Shown piece by piece: positions 24,645 through 37,618 of a stretch of DNA of 64,000 bases. The DNA is from Margaritifera margaritifera. Lineage: Eukaryota; Mollusca; Bivalvia; Unionida; Margaritiferidae. A program made the position numbers and the translations under genes. The notes beneath the pieces are model-generated. The model was given only the letters and a program-made list of their open reading frames with translations. It was not told the DNA's origin and ran no database searches. The stretch covers positions 970,001 through 1,034,000 of the forward strand of contig JAQPZY010001037.1 of the NCBI GenBank assembly GCA_029931535.1. The letters are read 5' to 3'. Position 1 is the first letter of the stretch. Every line of letters starts with the position of its first letter.

Positions 24645-24715
24645 CATCATCTTCATCATCATCATCACCACCATCACCATCATCAACAACAACACAATCA
24701 TCGTCATCATCAGTC
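24609..24715. repeat. (ATA)n followed by (CAT)n microsatellite
   Basis: Trinucleotide runs lie just upstream of the avidin exon on its intron side; an (ATT)n array sits at the same place in copy B (35698). The plus-strand ORF of N and H runs is an artefact. Confidence 0.95.
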
Positions 24716-25307
24716 AGCGCCAAGGCACAACGGACTTGAAAAATATCTTACTAGAAAGTTGTAAATGTCATGGTAGCCAGTGGTGGTAGCCCTACGTCTA
24801 TCCGCATGAATTGTGACTCAAAATGAAAAAAATGTAGAGTTTGTATATGTTGTATACACATCTGTCTTATTTTATATGGACAATTTAGTGAAAAATAAAT
24901 TATTTCAAGGAAAGCAATATCTAATTTAGTTGCATAGATTGCACTAGTTTAACATTACCCTACTGATATATCTGGGAGCCTTTAATTTTCTACACGATGT
25001 CTACACTATTCATGTAATTTCTTTTTCTTTTCGGCAAATATAAAACCAATCGTTTAATTAAGCGTGGTGCTTAGTCGTTTGATTACAACCGTTCATTACT
25101 TCAGTAATTAATTCCTTTTCTGCAGAAGGGAGGAAACTCAATTAAATAGTCAATCAACCTTACTTAGCACCTCTTTATTCCCTTTGCAATGACCAATAGC
25201 ATTGTCGCCAGATGTTGCCAGTCGTGACTAATTTCAGCTGTTGCCAGGGGTAAGTGTTGCTAGCTGTTACTTGGCAGGAGTGACTGCACAGTATTTCACA
25301 ATACATG

Positions 25308-25315
25308 TATAAATA
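25308..25315 (-). promoter_or_regulatory. Possible TATA element upstream of avidin copy 2
   Basis: The minus strand reads TATTTATA about 740 bp upstream of the avidin exon, followed by a block (25160-25290) that is conserved in copy B (36290-36430). The TATA string itself is lost in copy B, next to the dead avidin. A TATA-driven first exon in this block is only a suggestion; no start codon with a signal peptide was found. Confidence 0.22.
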
Positions 25316-27727
25316 TGGGAGCAAAATCTGGCAAGGTCTCACAAAAAGTAGACTAACATAAAGAGAATATGTATAGTAATCTTGAGCTTGAATAATTTTG
25401 TATTCATTATATTATCTGAGATGTGGAAGGTAGCTAAAAGTAAAAGCAAACGTGTTAGCGTAAAAGTATGAAAGAGTTAAGTGTTACAATAAGAGAAGAG
25501 ATAGGTCTTTCATCCTGGCATATATTGATAAATTGCGGAAACTGTTCATTTGAAGGAATCAAGATCAAACAAAACAGCGATATTACAGTCTAGTCTGCTT
25601 TATGCTACAGAAATGGTTCTCGGTAAATTTGTCCCAGAAAAAGCGAATGGCGAATGATCCCAAATTGGGCCTTGGTGATTTCTTGTAGACGACTTACTAA
25701 ACTATTCGAAGTGTGTATTTATGAATATATACGAGGCACAGAAAGAGAAATCGGGAAAAGGTGAAGATAACATAGAGAGACCGCCCTTTCAGTACAATCA
25801 TTAAGCATTATTAATAACAAAATACAAAGCCCGCATGACCTTTTTTGTAATGTTGAAAGAACTCACTAATAAGCAAAGCTCGCTGAACTAGGTATGCCAT
25901 CGATATTATTCAATGACATGTTGATCGATTTGCCTAAATGCCATATAAAAAGAATCGAATTTGCATTATATCGGTCACGATTATACACATATTACGGTGC
26001 TGAAGTAGGAAATCGACCTTGTGGCATTAATACGACTAAGTATGATATAATAAAAAGGTACTCATAAGTACTGTCCAATACAAGCAACTGTCCAAAAAAC
26101 GAATGCCAAATAAAGGTGACTAAACCCTATATGGAAGTCTGTGCGTTGTCCAGGTTGTGAAAAATAATATTGATAATAAATGGTTGTGGCCAGAATCTGG
26201 ACAAATGAAGTGAGGTGCAATGAGTCTGATCATCCTGGTTGGTTGTCTTGTATATGATTGAAAGCATATAATGTATGCGCATACATACAGACGTCGTGCA
26301 GAATATTGCGTCATGAATAATAATAAACTTCTACATAAACCCCTGATGTATGTGCAGTTGTTTACCAATCTTGTATCTGAGCGACTGCTGTGAAGGGATC
26401 GCCAAACTAATTTGCGTGTTTACACTTGCAGTTTCCGAGTAGTTATGTTATACCCGTTATTATTATAGAGACTCTCTGTCGGCGTAGATCTATCGAAGTC
26501 ACGCGAGAGTAGACTTTAAAGTTTACAAAGCTGAATGGATTGTTAAAATTGCCTAGTCTGCACTGAAGACAGTGATATGTAAAATATCACCTAGTTGCAT
26601 GTCAGTCAAGCATTTTTTTTATTACTTCCTTTGAGTCAGCGTGTTTACCGTATTAATACACAAAATCAAGCCGATCAACCGATGATGAAACTTTCAGGAT
26701 TTCATGCACTAAGGTGCGTTAGTATGTACAGAAAATTACAAAGGTCTATCAGTTATAGTAGCAAATGTGCAATAGTAAATGTTTATACATAACAAAGAAG
26801 GAAAATAATTGTGGTCTGAAGCCATTTGCTTACAGTTGGCATTGGTTCATTTTCGACTGACCTAGATCATCGTTCCTGGCATGCGTTGTGCGAAACGGTA
26901 AACTAGTATAGTTATATCCATAAAGTATTTTGTATGTGTAGTTGCAGTAATCTGTTATATGTTTAGGTACCAAGATTAATAGGTCAAGGCTAAAAGACTG
27001 CAGAAAATAAATTGGAATATATAAGAATGCACTTTGGTAGATTGATGAAACTGTACACAAATCTACGTATGTATCACATGATGTACTTGAAAAATCGACG
27101 ACACACGGTTGTTCACTGTATTCTTTTTGAAAAATATTGAATGTGTTTGAAGATGAATATTAAACAAAATATGTAACATTAACACAAGGTGTGTTCATGT
27201 AATCGCTCATTGTACACAATGAATTTTATTTAAATGTGTAATCTGTTTGTATACATGTTTTTGATAAACGTGGAGACTTTTAACATTATTACGAGGTGTA
27301 CACTTTCTAAAAAGCAAACATGGAATATGGATAGACAACAAAAGGAAAAGGGTAATTTGTACTACCGCAAACATGTAAACTTATTCATATAAAATAAAAA
27401 TAGAGATTTCACATCAGAATTCCTAAACAGTATCAGTAATCTATACAATTTAATCAACAAGTTCGTTTATTTCACGAAGCTGTTAAAAAACAGCGCTAAA
27501 TAATAATAATAATAATAACAATAATGTTTGTGTAAATAATTTTAACATGCTTAATAATCCAGCTGAAAAAAAAAATTATTGCCAAGAGAGCAGTAGAGAA
27601 CATACAACTCATTGCGTCAGTGAATTTGAAAACTCCGCACAAAACAATCAAGACAATTGTATGGATCATTCTTGTATTGGAGCTGAAAAGAAACAACAAA
27701 ACTGTTAATAGGAGTATTATTATTTGA

Positions 27728-27800
27728 AAGTACATACATACATACATACATACATACATACATACATACATACATACACACATACATACATACATACATA
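27728..27800. repeat. (TACA)n microsatellite abutting an LTR fragment
   Basis: About 18 tetranucleotide units, ending directly at the TGTTACGG tip of the next feature. Confidence 0.97.
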
Positions 27801-27801
27801 C

Positions 27802-27960
27802 TGTTACGGAATTATATATCTTTTTCTTTTAATAATGGTATAGTTTATTAGTTTATGATCTCTGTTCTTAGTCTAACTGCTGTCGTCTTGCCGTGAGTAC
27901 ACATACGGTAGGCTCGATCGATATTTCGCTGAAGCTTTACTCATGTGACGTGTTTTTCGC
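27802..27960 (+). mobile_element. Diverged LTR fragment, same family as the 10.7-16.3 kb element
   Basis: Starts TGTTACGGAATTATATATC and continues with TTTATGATCTCTGTTCTTAG and CATACGGTAGGCTCGATCGA. This matches the reverse complement of the end of the LTR at 16353 downwards, with moderate divergence. Similarity fades beyond about 27960. It is either a truncated solo LTR or the edge of a lost element; it is absent from segmental copy B. Confidence 0.75.
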
Positions 27961-28317
27961 CCGTGAGAGGGTGAACTTTTGACCTAGATTCCATGAATCA
28001 ATACGTTGTTTACTGTTAATAATGTCAGGACACTGGTACTTTAATAGATGTCACGCATAACCTAATTTCTGATTGGATTGGAGAGGGTTGCAATATTTCG
28101 AAATACCCAGTTGTTTGTTTAAGACGTAATGCGTTTCTTTTATGTTCAACGAGAGAATGGCCTACATGATTATAAGTGTTTAAGGACTAATTTCATAAGA
28201 AGCAGGCTGACAGAGTATATGTTTAAACATTTATATTAAACAAATAGCATGCAAATATTTAGCTCACTAGCAGCAAATTAGTGAGAAATTGTCCATGGAT
28301 TTTCTCATTTTAATGAG

Positions 28318-28320
28318 TCA

Positions 28321-28357
<37 letters not shown>

Positions 28358-28360
28358 CTC
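28318..28360. repeat. (ATT)n microsatellite
   Basis: About 13 units; the flanks are ordinary AT-rich DNA. Confidence 0.95.
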
Positions 28361-30991
28361 GTTTAAAGTAAATCAAGCGTTTCTTTGCATTAGTTCATAT
28401 TATCTTGTCTTCTGAGTGCTTTCTATTTGAAAATTTTCATATCTGATAAGAAAGATTGATGATTCTCGATTTAGGTATTGAAGTTAATTTTTTAATTTAA
28501 TCTTTTTGGAACACATTTTCCTCATTCAAAACAAACAAACAGAGAGTAGTAGACAATTATTAGGATTATGATTTTTTTTAAAAAAATAAAGCAGATTGGT
28601 TGTTTTCCACGTAGGTTTCGAGATAGACATATTTTGAGACCTACATGGAAGACTGACTTATTGCCAAATGTATAGCCCCTTTATCTTTAAACATTATAAA
28701 TATTAAAAATAAATAAAACACACTCACACTCATACCGTTCTGATATTTTTATTTTGTAATTTTATGATGCAAGGTGACATAAATATTTTTAATTAAAAAA
28801 AGACCACTTATGTTGACTCAGCTATAAAGTATTTAATATTAACTTCAAAATGCAAAAGTTAAAAACGAAATAATTTTTCAAAGCTAAATTTAGTAACTGT
28901 GCTTTTTAAATGTTTTTAAATTTTTCACACATAAACAGATTTACAAAGAGTAAACAGGACACGAGTTTTGAACTTCCGAAAATCTTAGGCGCACATGCTT
29001 TTGTGAAACAGTGCATTTTATTCTTTCAAATTTTAAATGCCCATATTTCCCGAACAAGATATCCTATCTGAATGAAATATATTGTTTGACATTTTGATAA
29101 ACATGCTGTTAACATAATATGATTTCAAATTGGATTGGACAGTCTTTATCGAAGAGTCCAGTAATTAGATATGGCAGTCGGCTGCCATATCTTTTCTTGC
29201 TCCTATTGATATTGAAAACCCCAATTGAAACATGGAAATGATTTGTACAAACCTTCAATTGTAATATTTTCCAATTTAATGGCTGGTAAAAGAGATCGTA
29301 ATCATAATTTTAAAAATTAAATTCTTTGAATGATCGTCATGGTGTACGAAGATTTTCTATAGACTACGACACAAAAATGGAAACAAGCTGGGAGATTAAC
29401 TTCCGATTACTGGGGTTTGTCCCGGTAGGTGGCAATACCAAGAATACGTCATAGCGTAAGCGTTGCATCTTGAAAATCCCCTTGTTTATCGAATCGTTCA
29501 ACATGGATGCGATCTGTCATCATTCTTTTTCTTGTAGACTATCGGAGCGTGGTGTATTCCTACCAAGCCTAGCTTTTGAAAGTTACTAATTTCGAGTAGA
29601 TGGTACTAACAAGTCATTTTGTACGCACACATATATGATTCTAGTGCAGAAACAATTTTGTGGTAGCCGGATTTGAGATTAAATTCTGACCTACAATGGG
29701 AATGAGTGACTGTCCATTTTCTCTTAACTCTGTTTCATAGTGAATGATTTTGTTGGCACTCCACTTTATTCATTATTAAAGTTATATCTGTGACGCAATT
29801 GTCACTGGGTTATATATAAAATATCTCCGATTTTGTTCAATATATGTAATTTATGGAGTTGATAATAGCGAGTTTAAGGGATTTTCAAGTGTTGAGGGGA
29901 GAAGGATTGGTGAGATTCTAAAGGATTTGTTTTCTCTTGTCTCTGACGAGTTTGAAAATGTTTATATGTTGATGTTTATGGAGCTTTGTTTTGATAGCAG
30001 ATGGCCTCAAAGAGGGTACTTCGTGGACAGTAGCCTTAGTCGAAAACTGTTGAGTGCTACATAACTGACTTTTTCAGGTATGTCGAGTTTATTACTTAAA
30101 AATAGCTAATGAACGTAACTATTCGGGAAATCGCCGCCTTCTGAATATTAGCCATCAGCTATAACTTAAGCGAAGAAATTGAGGGTGTGTGTGTGTGGAT
30201 GTGTGTCGTTTTTGGTCTAAATAAGGTACAAAAAATTGCTACACTGTAAATGCTATGATCTAAAGTTGAGTCTGCCTATACACGTAGGGAGCAGGCGATA
30301 CATAAAATTCGATCAAATCCGTACCCGAACTGTTAGGTATATCTACTAACCTACATATAGCTACCAATCAGTCGCCCTTCCCACCTGCCTACCTACCTCA
30401 CAACTACCTACCCACATGCCTACATACCTATCTACCTACCTTTCTCTATTTTTATAAAGTTACCATTAGTATACAAGAGACACCCGCTTGTATTTCTGTG
30501 GGGCTTTTTCATTTCATTCTTAGATAATCAGACTGGTTCTAGCTGACTTGACGCCGTGCGCTTTGTGACGTCAGCTGTACTTAATCATAGGAGTTTTGCT
30601 TGCCGCATGAGCACCTGTTTTTCATAATCTCAGTTGTGGTATTTGGTATAGTAATTCACTATATAAATATAAAGATAACATTCGGTTTGCTGCGTACAAA
30701 TGTGTGCCAGACCACTAGGAAAGACTTTGAATGGGCTCAAACTCTTTCTTCATTCTCCGGCAAATATTATCACACAGCAAACTGTGCAGTATCCTTCTCT
30801 TAGCGGTTATATTTACATATGGTTCACCAGAACAAATGGGCAGCGAAACGACAGACAATTGCGCATATGATTTTCAGCTTTCTTATGACCTCAAAGCTTT
30901 AAAATGTTTTTTTCTTTATTTCAAAGCTCTAAGATATAATAGGCAATGCTATCATTTCTTATTAGGATATTTTATGAAGCTTCTAAATTAG

Positions 30992-31240
30992 AGCATATCA
31001 CAAAGTAATATAATTAATACTGTATATCACAATGTAATATAATTAATACTGTATGTCAGACTGTGATATAATTAATATTGTATATCACAATATAATATAA
31101 TTAATACTGTATGTCAGACTGTGATATAATTAATACTGTATATGACATTGTAATATAACTCATACTGTATATCACATTGTGATAAAATTAATACTCTATA
31201 TCACATAGTGATATAATTAATACTGTATGTCAGACTGTGA
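30992..31240. repeat. 29-bp minisatellite, about 8 units
   Basis: TGTATATCACAATGTAATAT followed by AATTAATAC recurs. Two unit types (TATATCACA and TATGTCAGACTGTG) partly alternate. Confidence 0.92.
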
Positions 31241-32279
31241 CGTAAAATGTGGCAATTTTACACCAATTGAAATAATGTCCTTGCAGTTATGTTGTGAGCA
31301 AACTATGAAACTCGTGTTTATTAGACGTGGATTTTATGAAATTCCATGAATAATACATGCCATGATATCCTTGCAATTATTTGAATTTGTTTCATCAATC
31401 TTAATAACATAAACGCTATAATCCTTCATTACAGATAGAAGTCAAAATCTTGTCACACTATTCCGGTGAAAATGCAAAATGTATAAGAATGTTCATTCTA
31501 ATTTGCCTCAGCACATTAACTTGTCAAGAATTTTTTTTTTTTTCCTTTTTTTTTTTTACATTAATGATTGCACTGGAGCTTCTGGAGAAGTCTGAAACGT
31601 TCCTCGGAAATACGATTCATTAAAGTATTTTACCCAGTCCACCATTTTACACTAGCTTTACTAAATATTATGTTTTAAAACGAAGGAAAGAAAACCACGT
31701 ACCTGATGACGTTACAGAGTCTTTCACCTTCTGTATACACGGAAAACCTTTCTAGATTATATCTCGATGTTGCCAGTTTATATTATCCAATAAAGGTCTG
31801 GCCCATTGTAGTTCTAGGGCAGTGAATATGCTATATGCAGCTTTAATCTTTAAACAAATCCCTGAAATTGCATTTGAATGCCCCGTACCATTGCGCAGTT
31901 ATATGCACCTCATCATATTTGCATACAATCATCACATTTTTTTATTCGCTTGCTCCTTTTTTTTGAAAGACAAGATGATGTATAGCTACCAGACATCCCT
32001 TCTATCTGGAAAATAGTACAATCCCTGTCCACATAGTTTGATATGAAGAAAAAAAAGGCGCGTTTCCATGTAATTTATCTAATTTATTACTTGTATAAGC
32101 TTTGTTTTGGTACTTATCTGGGAAATTCCCTCCTTCCTTGGAATTTAATAAATGTAAACTCTTCCATCATTTTGTTTATTCCTATTATGTACGGTGACTA
32201 TTCACCGATTGCTCTTTTACGCTTGTATGATCGTGTTTACGTAACTTTGATGGTGAACCGTATCTAGTAGCTAAACGAC

Positions 32280-32890
32280 TGTGTGGCAAAGGAGATTTTC
32301 CATCAAAATATGCGTATTGTTTAAAGGCATCAAACTTTTGTTTGGAGTGATCTCTCTTAGAATATGCAAACTTTTGTTCCTTTGATGACTCTTTTGCGGT
32401 TTCATGCTATCATAAATTCTATAAGTAACGACCATACGAAGTAATATGTGTATTTTTAGCACACAAAACAAAATATCGATGTTAAACGATCCCGATATCT
32501 GGTTGAGGATGTGGCCATATTGTGAGTTTTAGAGTATATCTGGGTACCTCAAGTGATATGTTTCTGCATGACTAGCACAAACTTGTATGAATAAAATCGT
32601 ACCTTTCTCACCAAACAATGCGTGGCTACATGCAAGACTATTTTAGTCAAAATATATGAACATACAGATTCAAAGCATAAAACTTTTTGTGGGATTGTGG
32701 TGTTTATTTGCTACGCCGAGATATAAGACTTTTGCCTTTGGTCACCTTTATTCTGTATCATGTCATAAAATTAGTAACAAACGACCATATTAAGTAGTAT
32801 GTATACGTTTCAAACTTACGGAAAAATAGCGATGTTCAGCGATCCTGAAATCCGGTTTAAAATAAGGCCACGTGAATCTTCCAACTATTT
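32280..32890. repeat. Diverged tandem pair, about 370 bp each
   Basis: 32280-32520 corresponds to 32650-32890. Shared landmarks are CAAAATAT, AAGCAT..AAACTTTT, ACGACCATA..AAGTA and a CGATGTT..CGATCC core ending in GGCCA. Divergence is large. Short ORFs inside are not genes. Confidence 0.6.
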
Positions 32891-33185
32891 ACCACGTGAT
32901 TTGCCCCACAATGTGACAGCTGCTGAACAGACACCATACTTTTACCTTGCAGATTGCGACATTCTGCATTTGAGGATTTTAAATTAAATTATAACGCTAT
33001 CTTACAGATTCCTCAGGAAATGTCAATCTACATGACCAAACTTGTATTTTGCAGCCTTTTATTGCACATGAACATAGTTTTTGCAGTCACAATGATTGTT
33101 TCTCTATGTTTATAAAAAAAATTAACGTTTCTTGGTTTCAGTAAAGACGGTGTAGGCTTCTACAAGCTCCATTTCCACAATTTGG

Positions 33186-33395
33186 AACTGTTAAGGCCTC
33201 AAAACCCTCCATTTTGAACTGGTAAGGCCTCAAAACCCTCAATTTTGATCTGGTAAGGCCTCAAAACCCTCAATTTTGATCTGGTAAGGCCTCGAAACCC
33301 TCAATTTTGATCTGGTAAGGCCTCGAAACCCTCAATTTTGATCTGGTAAGGCCTCAAAACCCTCAATTTTGAACTGGTAAGGCCTTAAAACACTC
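33186..33395. repeat. 31-bp minisatellite, about 7 units
   Basis: CTGGTAAGGCCTCAAAACCC followed by TCAATTTTGAT repeats head to tail with single-base variants. Only a trace (GAACGGAAAGGTATCAAAACGC near 40386) exists at the matching place in segmental copy B, so the array grew in copy A. Confidence 0.95.
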
Positions 33396-33479
33396 TCTCA
33401 CGCCCTTGTCAGGATATGGAAAACTGGGTGCAATTACTAGATGATTAAACTTTAAGAAGATTCATATGTCAATCGATAT

Positions 33480-34820
33480 ATCTATCGATCAATCGATAGA
33501 TAGATACAATGCGCTTACATTTGGGTGTAATTGTCCACTACTTAGATGATCATAAAATTCCATCTCTACATTTTAAAAAGAATTATTTGCAACAAGATGT
33601 GGTGATGTCTTTGTGTCATGTGACACTATATACGGTATGTTTTGTTCATAAAATCTCTTAGAAAGTAAACACAGAGTACATAAAATGTTACACATTCTTG
33701 AAAATATTTCTCCAGGATCTAGCATGAGTCATGTAGTTGTAGAGATAATATTTAAATATCACAGTAATAAATCACAGATATTACTGACAAACTATGTCAA
33801 ATAAACAGCTATCTGAATATACATTTAACTCCGTGTTTTTTTTGGAAACCAAGCGTAAAAAATAATGTATTAACTTGCGAAGGTAACAGTAGGTATAAAT
33901 TGTGGATTTCCCCTGACAAGGCGAAATAATCATCATAAATGATATGACAATAAGGAGCTCCGTTCAGCTTAGAATGTTTTACCAAGAATTGAAAATGCAC
34001 GTCTTTGATGACCTCATGACACGTATCCAGAGAAAGACACATTTTTGCGCTATTTTAAAATGATCTTTTCCTTTCCTTCATTATTTCGGTGTATAGAAAA
34101 GTAAAATCAAACATTAATTAAGGACAGCACAGTAATAGCACACAATCTAACACGATCATGCCGGGCTGACTTATTGTTTTAAGCGAGCTAGTTTTCTTTT
34201 ACGTCAGCGGTACTCAAACATCAGAAAATTGCACGTGCGTTTTGAGCGCGTGGTGTTTCATGTTCACAATACTACAATAATAGGTATTTGATATAAATCC
34301 ATGTAGTTTATTATTTATCATGGAAGAATAGCAGATCATACACGGTTTACTTTGATAAAGCGTTTTCAAATCGCTCTGGACAGTCTTTGAACCACAGTGC
34401 TCAAATTGTATCATCAAGCTCCGGCAAATAGTATCGCTCGTTAAACCCGTGCATTAGTCATGTAACCACTTGTTGGTGTGATTGATAGAATCTATGTTAG
34501 GATGGCATTAAGACTAGATTATTTTGCTTTTGCGAGGTTCTGACGAGCAAACGACAAATAATGTAACTCAGATCTCGCTCAAGTACGAAAATAAATACAA
34601 ATGCAGGTAGAACTTAGGAAATAAAGAAGTGTTTAAGGATTCACGCTGAAATTGTCCTATGTATACATTTTTACTTCATTTCTTAGTCTTTATTTGTCAC
34701 TGTTTGCTACTAAGAAACCAGCTTTGATTTAAACAACGTGTGTGAGTTTTTATGAATATGCCGATCCCCAAAAATGTATTCACTTTTTTTCCGGAATTTC
34801 AAACATTTTGCTGCGTGTTT
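33480..34820. other. Spacer between the two segmental copies, no gene seen
   Basis: Contains a roughly 140-bp piece (34340-34480) related to 30690-30790 and to 49100-49230 (shared GACAGTCTTTGAACC, GCTC, CTCCGGCA and AAACCCGTG phrases), indicating a dispersed repeat. Two short minus-strand ORFs have no recognisable content. Confidence 0.45.
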
Positions 34821-35189
34821 TTTTTTCTTTGGTTGGTTGGAAAATATAACAGCTTCAAAGAAAAATCTAATTGTGACATATCAGTTTAATTTCATTACCT
34901 TGTGGCATATACAATGTAAATTAACTCTAAAGTAAGCCAAACTTTAGGAACAAAAGGAAAATTTAAAGAAGAACGCAAGTAAAAGTGACACAAACTGAAG
35001 AATATTTTACATCTTTCTAGTGACACACATTGTGTATTTCAACTAGCTTATATTAAAGCAGCAAAGGAAGCAATTTACTTTACAGCTATTTAGGACGTTA
35101 TTCTCTTTAGGCAGGAACTTTGTACCGCCATTGCTTTTTTACTATGTGTAGCAAAGCTTCATTATCTTTTATATGCAGTGATTAAATGC

Positions 35190-35657
35190 AATGATCTTGA
35201 AGCATTTCTTAAGATGCGTAATAAATATCCCCTTCCAGCTTTACGTGGAATTGGTGTTACCATGGGTGTCATTATTCCACGCTACGTGGAATTGGTATGA
35301 CCATGGGCGTCATTATTCCACGCAACGTGGAATTGGTGTTACCATGGTCATCATTATTCATTATTCTACGCTACGTGGAATTGATGTTACCATGGGCGTC
35401 ATTATTCCATGCAACAGAAAATTCCACTACGTATTCCTGATTATTGGCCACAGCTATATTTTATCTTCCTAAGAATTCATAAAATCCTTCTGCTTTAGCG
35501 ACGGCACTGCTGTATTTGCCATTCAGATAGCCATTTTGACAGGAGATTTCCATTATGGACTCAAGCTAATTATCCCATTGTCCAGATATACCGCTTGAAT
35601 CGCTAGAGGTTATCCATGCTGTCCACATTTACTTGATGATCGAGGTGTTGCTGAGAG
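35190..35657 (-). pseudogene. Avidin pseudogene (copy 3) with internal minisatellite
   Basis: On the minus strand, from the conserved AAG acceptor (35658), the frame reads SSGISGQWDN, a stop, LESIMEISCQNGYLNGKYS, AKAEGFYEFLGR, a stop, and EFSVAWNNDAHGNINST. It is clearly the same exon as 24154-24569. The first Cys is lost, stops replace the residue before LES and the Tyr after LGR, and the C-terminal half beyond SWKGIF is missing, including the sites of two biotin-contact Trp and the final Asp. Between NST and SWKG the coding segment for AWNND..GN.NST has been copied about four more times (35240-35420). Confidence 0.9.
35238..35420. repeat. Minisatellite made from avidin coding sequence
   Basis: Units of 42-52 bp contain CTACGTGGAATTGGTGTTAC followed by CATGGGCGTCATTATTCCACG, about four copies. 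They derive from the loop region that holds the biotin-contact Trp, Ser and Thr. The 93-codon plus-strand ORF across it is an artefact. Confidence 0.88.
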
Positions 35658-35697
35658 CTTGATCGTAAGCAAGAAAACATTTTCACCATTTTGTTTA

Positions 35698-35800
<103 letters not shown>

Positions 35801-36996
35801 TCATCATCATCATCATCATTAATCAGTGCCAGAGGTATGATGGACTTCATAATATCTTCCTAGAAACTTGTAAATTTCATAGTGGCTAGTAGTGGTACAC
35901 CTACGTTATTTTTCATGCGTTGTGAGTCAAAATTAAAAAAGTGTACGTCTTGTATATATTGAAATTACATATATTTCTTAGTGTATATGGATTATTAGCA
36001 AAAAATATAGAATTCCAAGAAAGGTGTTATCTAAATTAGTTGCATGGATTCCAATAGTTTAAAATTACCTGGCGGATATATATATAAACCATTAATTTTC
36101 TAACGTTGTTTACACTATTTGTGCAATTTTAATTGATTGTAAGGGCTCTTTTCGACAAAATACATAACCACTCGTTTAATTATACGTGTTGCTCATTCAT
36201 TTGAATACAATGGTTTCATGATTTAGAAATTAAATATTCTTGTAAACAAAATTTTAAAAAACAACTTTAAATTTAATTCATAGTTCCGCCACGTCAATCA
36301 ACCTTACTCAGCACCTCCTCATCCCCTTGGCTACGACCAATAGCATAGCCGCCAGCTGTTGCCAGGCACGAGTCTTCGCAACTATTGCCAGACGTGAGTG
36401 ATTGAACAGTATTACATATTACATTTAAAAACTTGGGGAACAAAATCTTGGAAGATCTCACAAAGTTGAATAATTGAGAGAGAATGTGTATAATGCATTT
36501 GAGTTCGAATAACTGCAAGTATTCATTGGATTTGCACAGATGTGGGAGTTAGAATATTTTATTTTAAATGTTTTTAATTCATTAGTAATGATTTTCCTAT
36601 GCAAATGAGAGTGGACGGGGCCCAGGGCAAATAGTGGAGCCATTAATCGATATTACTATATGTTTGACTCCAAGTTGTATAGCCCGACAAAGACCATGTT
36701 TCGTCGGCATATACTCATGAAGGCTTAATATGCGCCTGGTTCATTTTGAAACAGGTCATTTTGTAGCGTGGGCCTTCCTCGTATCTTTCTCTTTCTATCA
36801 AAAAGATTAGTCCTTATTATGTCTTCATTCCGAGTTTTTTTTAGCAAATACGCATTGAATGCGCAAAACAAAAATGTACGGTGCATGTTTTTGTTTTCAT
36901 GAAGAACCTTCTACCCATACAAGAGAGATTGGAAATAAGTGCCATAACTAAGATAATCATGCCCACGATATATTATCTTCATAAACCGATATACTT

Positions 36997-37117
<121 letters not shown>

Positions 37118-37477
37118 GACCGCAAGTCACTCTTTCAAAGATTATGTGCAGTTGCGCATCTGTGTATATTAAGAGAAGGAAACGTAAAGCAAAATAGTTT
37201 AGAGTAAACGCATCAAAGTGCTAAATATCCAAATAAAAGACGAGATATGAGACCTTAGTAAAAACGGTGTTTTAGCAGGGCATAGATTGATAAATGTGCG
37301 AACTGTTGAACTGAAGGAAGCTAGATAAAACAGAAATATTACAGTATAGCATCCTCTATCCGACACAAATGGTAACCGGTAAATTCGTCCGATTAAGGCG
37401 AACGTCACAGAAAACAACGCTAGGCCTTCATTATTTTCTATAAAAGAGTTACTACACTTCTCGAAGTATGTTTTCAT

Positions 37478-37480
<3 letters not shown>

Positions 37481-37547
<67 letters not shown>

Positions 37548-37581
37548 CATATAAGAGAAACCGAAAGAAAGTTTCAATTAA

Positions 37582-37616
<35 letters not shown>
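37481..37616. repeat. (TA)n and (GA)n microsatellites
   Basis: TA at 37481-37543 and GA at 37586-37616, separated by unique DNA that matches copy A near 25740, where the same region shows only ATATAC and GAGAGA seeds. This shows expansion in copy B. Confidence 0.95.

Positions 37617-37618
<2 letters not shown>

Larger units (their letters stand above)
23740..33430. repeat. Segmental duplication, copy A
   Basis: Shares ordered, same-orientation homology with 34830-40450. Matching landmarks include ACCTTGTGGTATATAAAACA (23806), the avidin exon, a conserved 5' block (25160-25330), TAAGCAAAGCTCGCTGAACT (25872), ATACATACAGACGTC (26281), the single 54-bp unit (29490), the ACCTACCTACC run (30390) and GCTGCTGAACAGACAC (32920). 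Copy A has about 2.3 kb (26700-29130) and 2.1 kb (30790-32850) without a counterpart in copy B. Confidence 0.88.

Noticed and set aside
24552..24764. Poly-Asn/poly-His protein
   Set aside because: It is a trinucleotide microsatellite within the avidin intron, read on the opposite strand.
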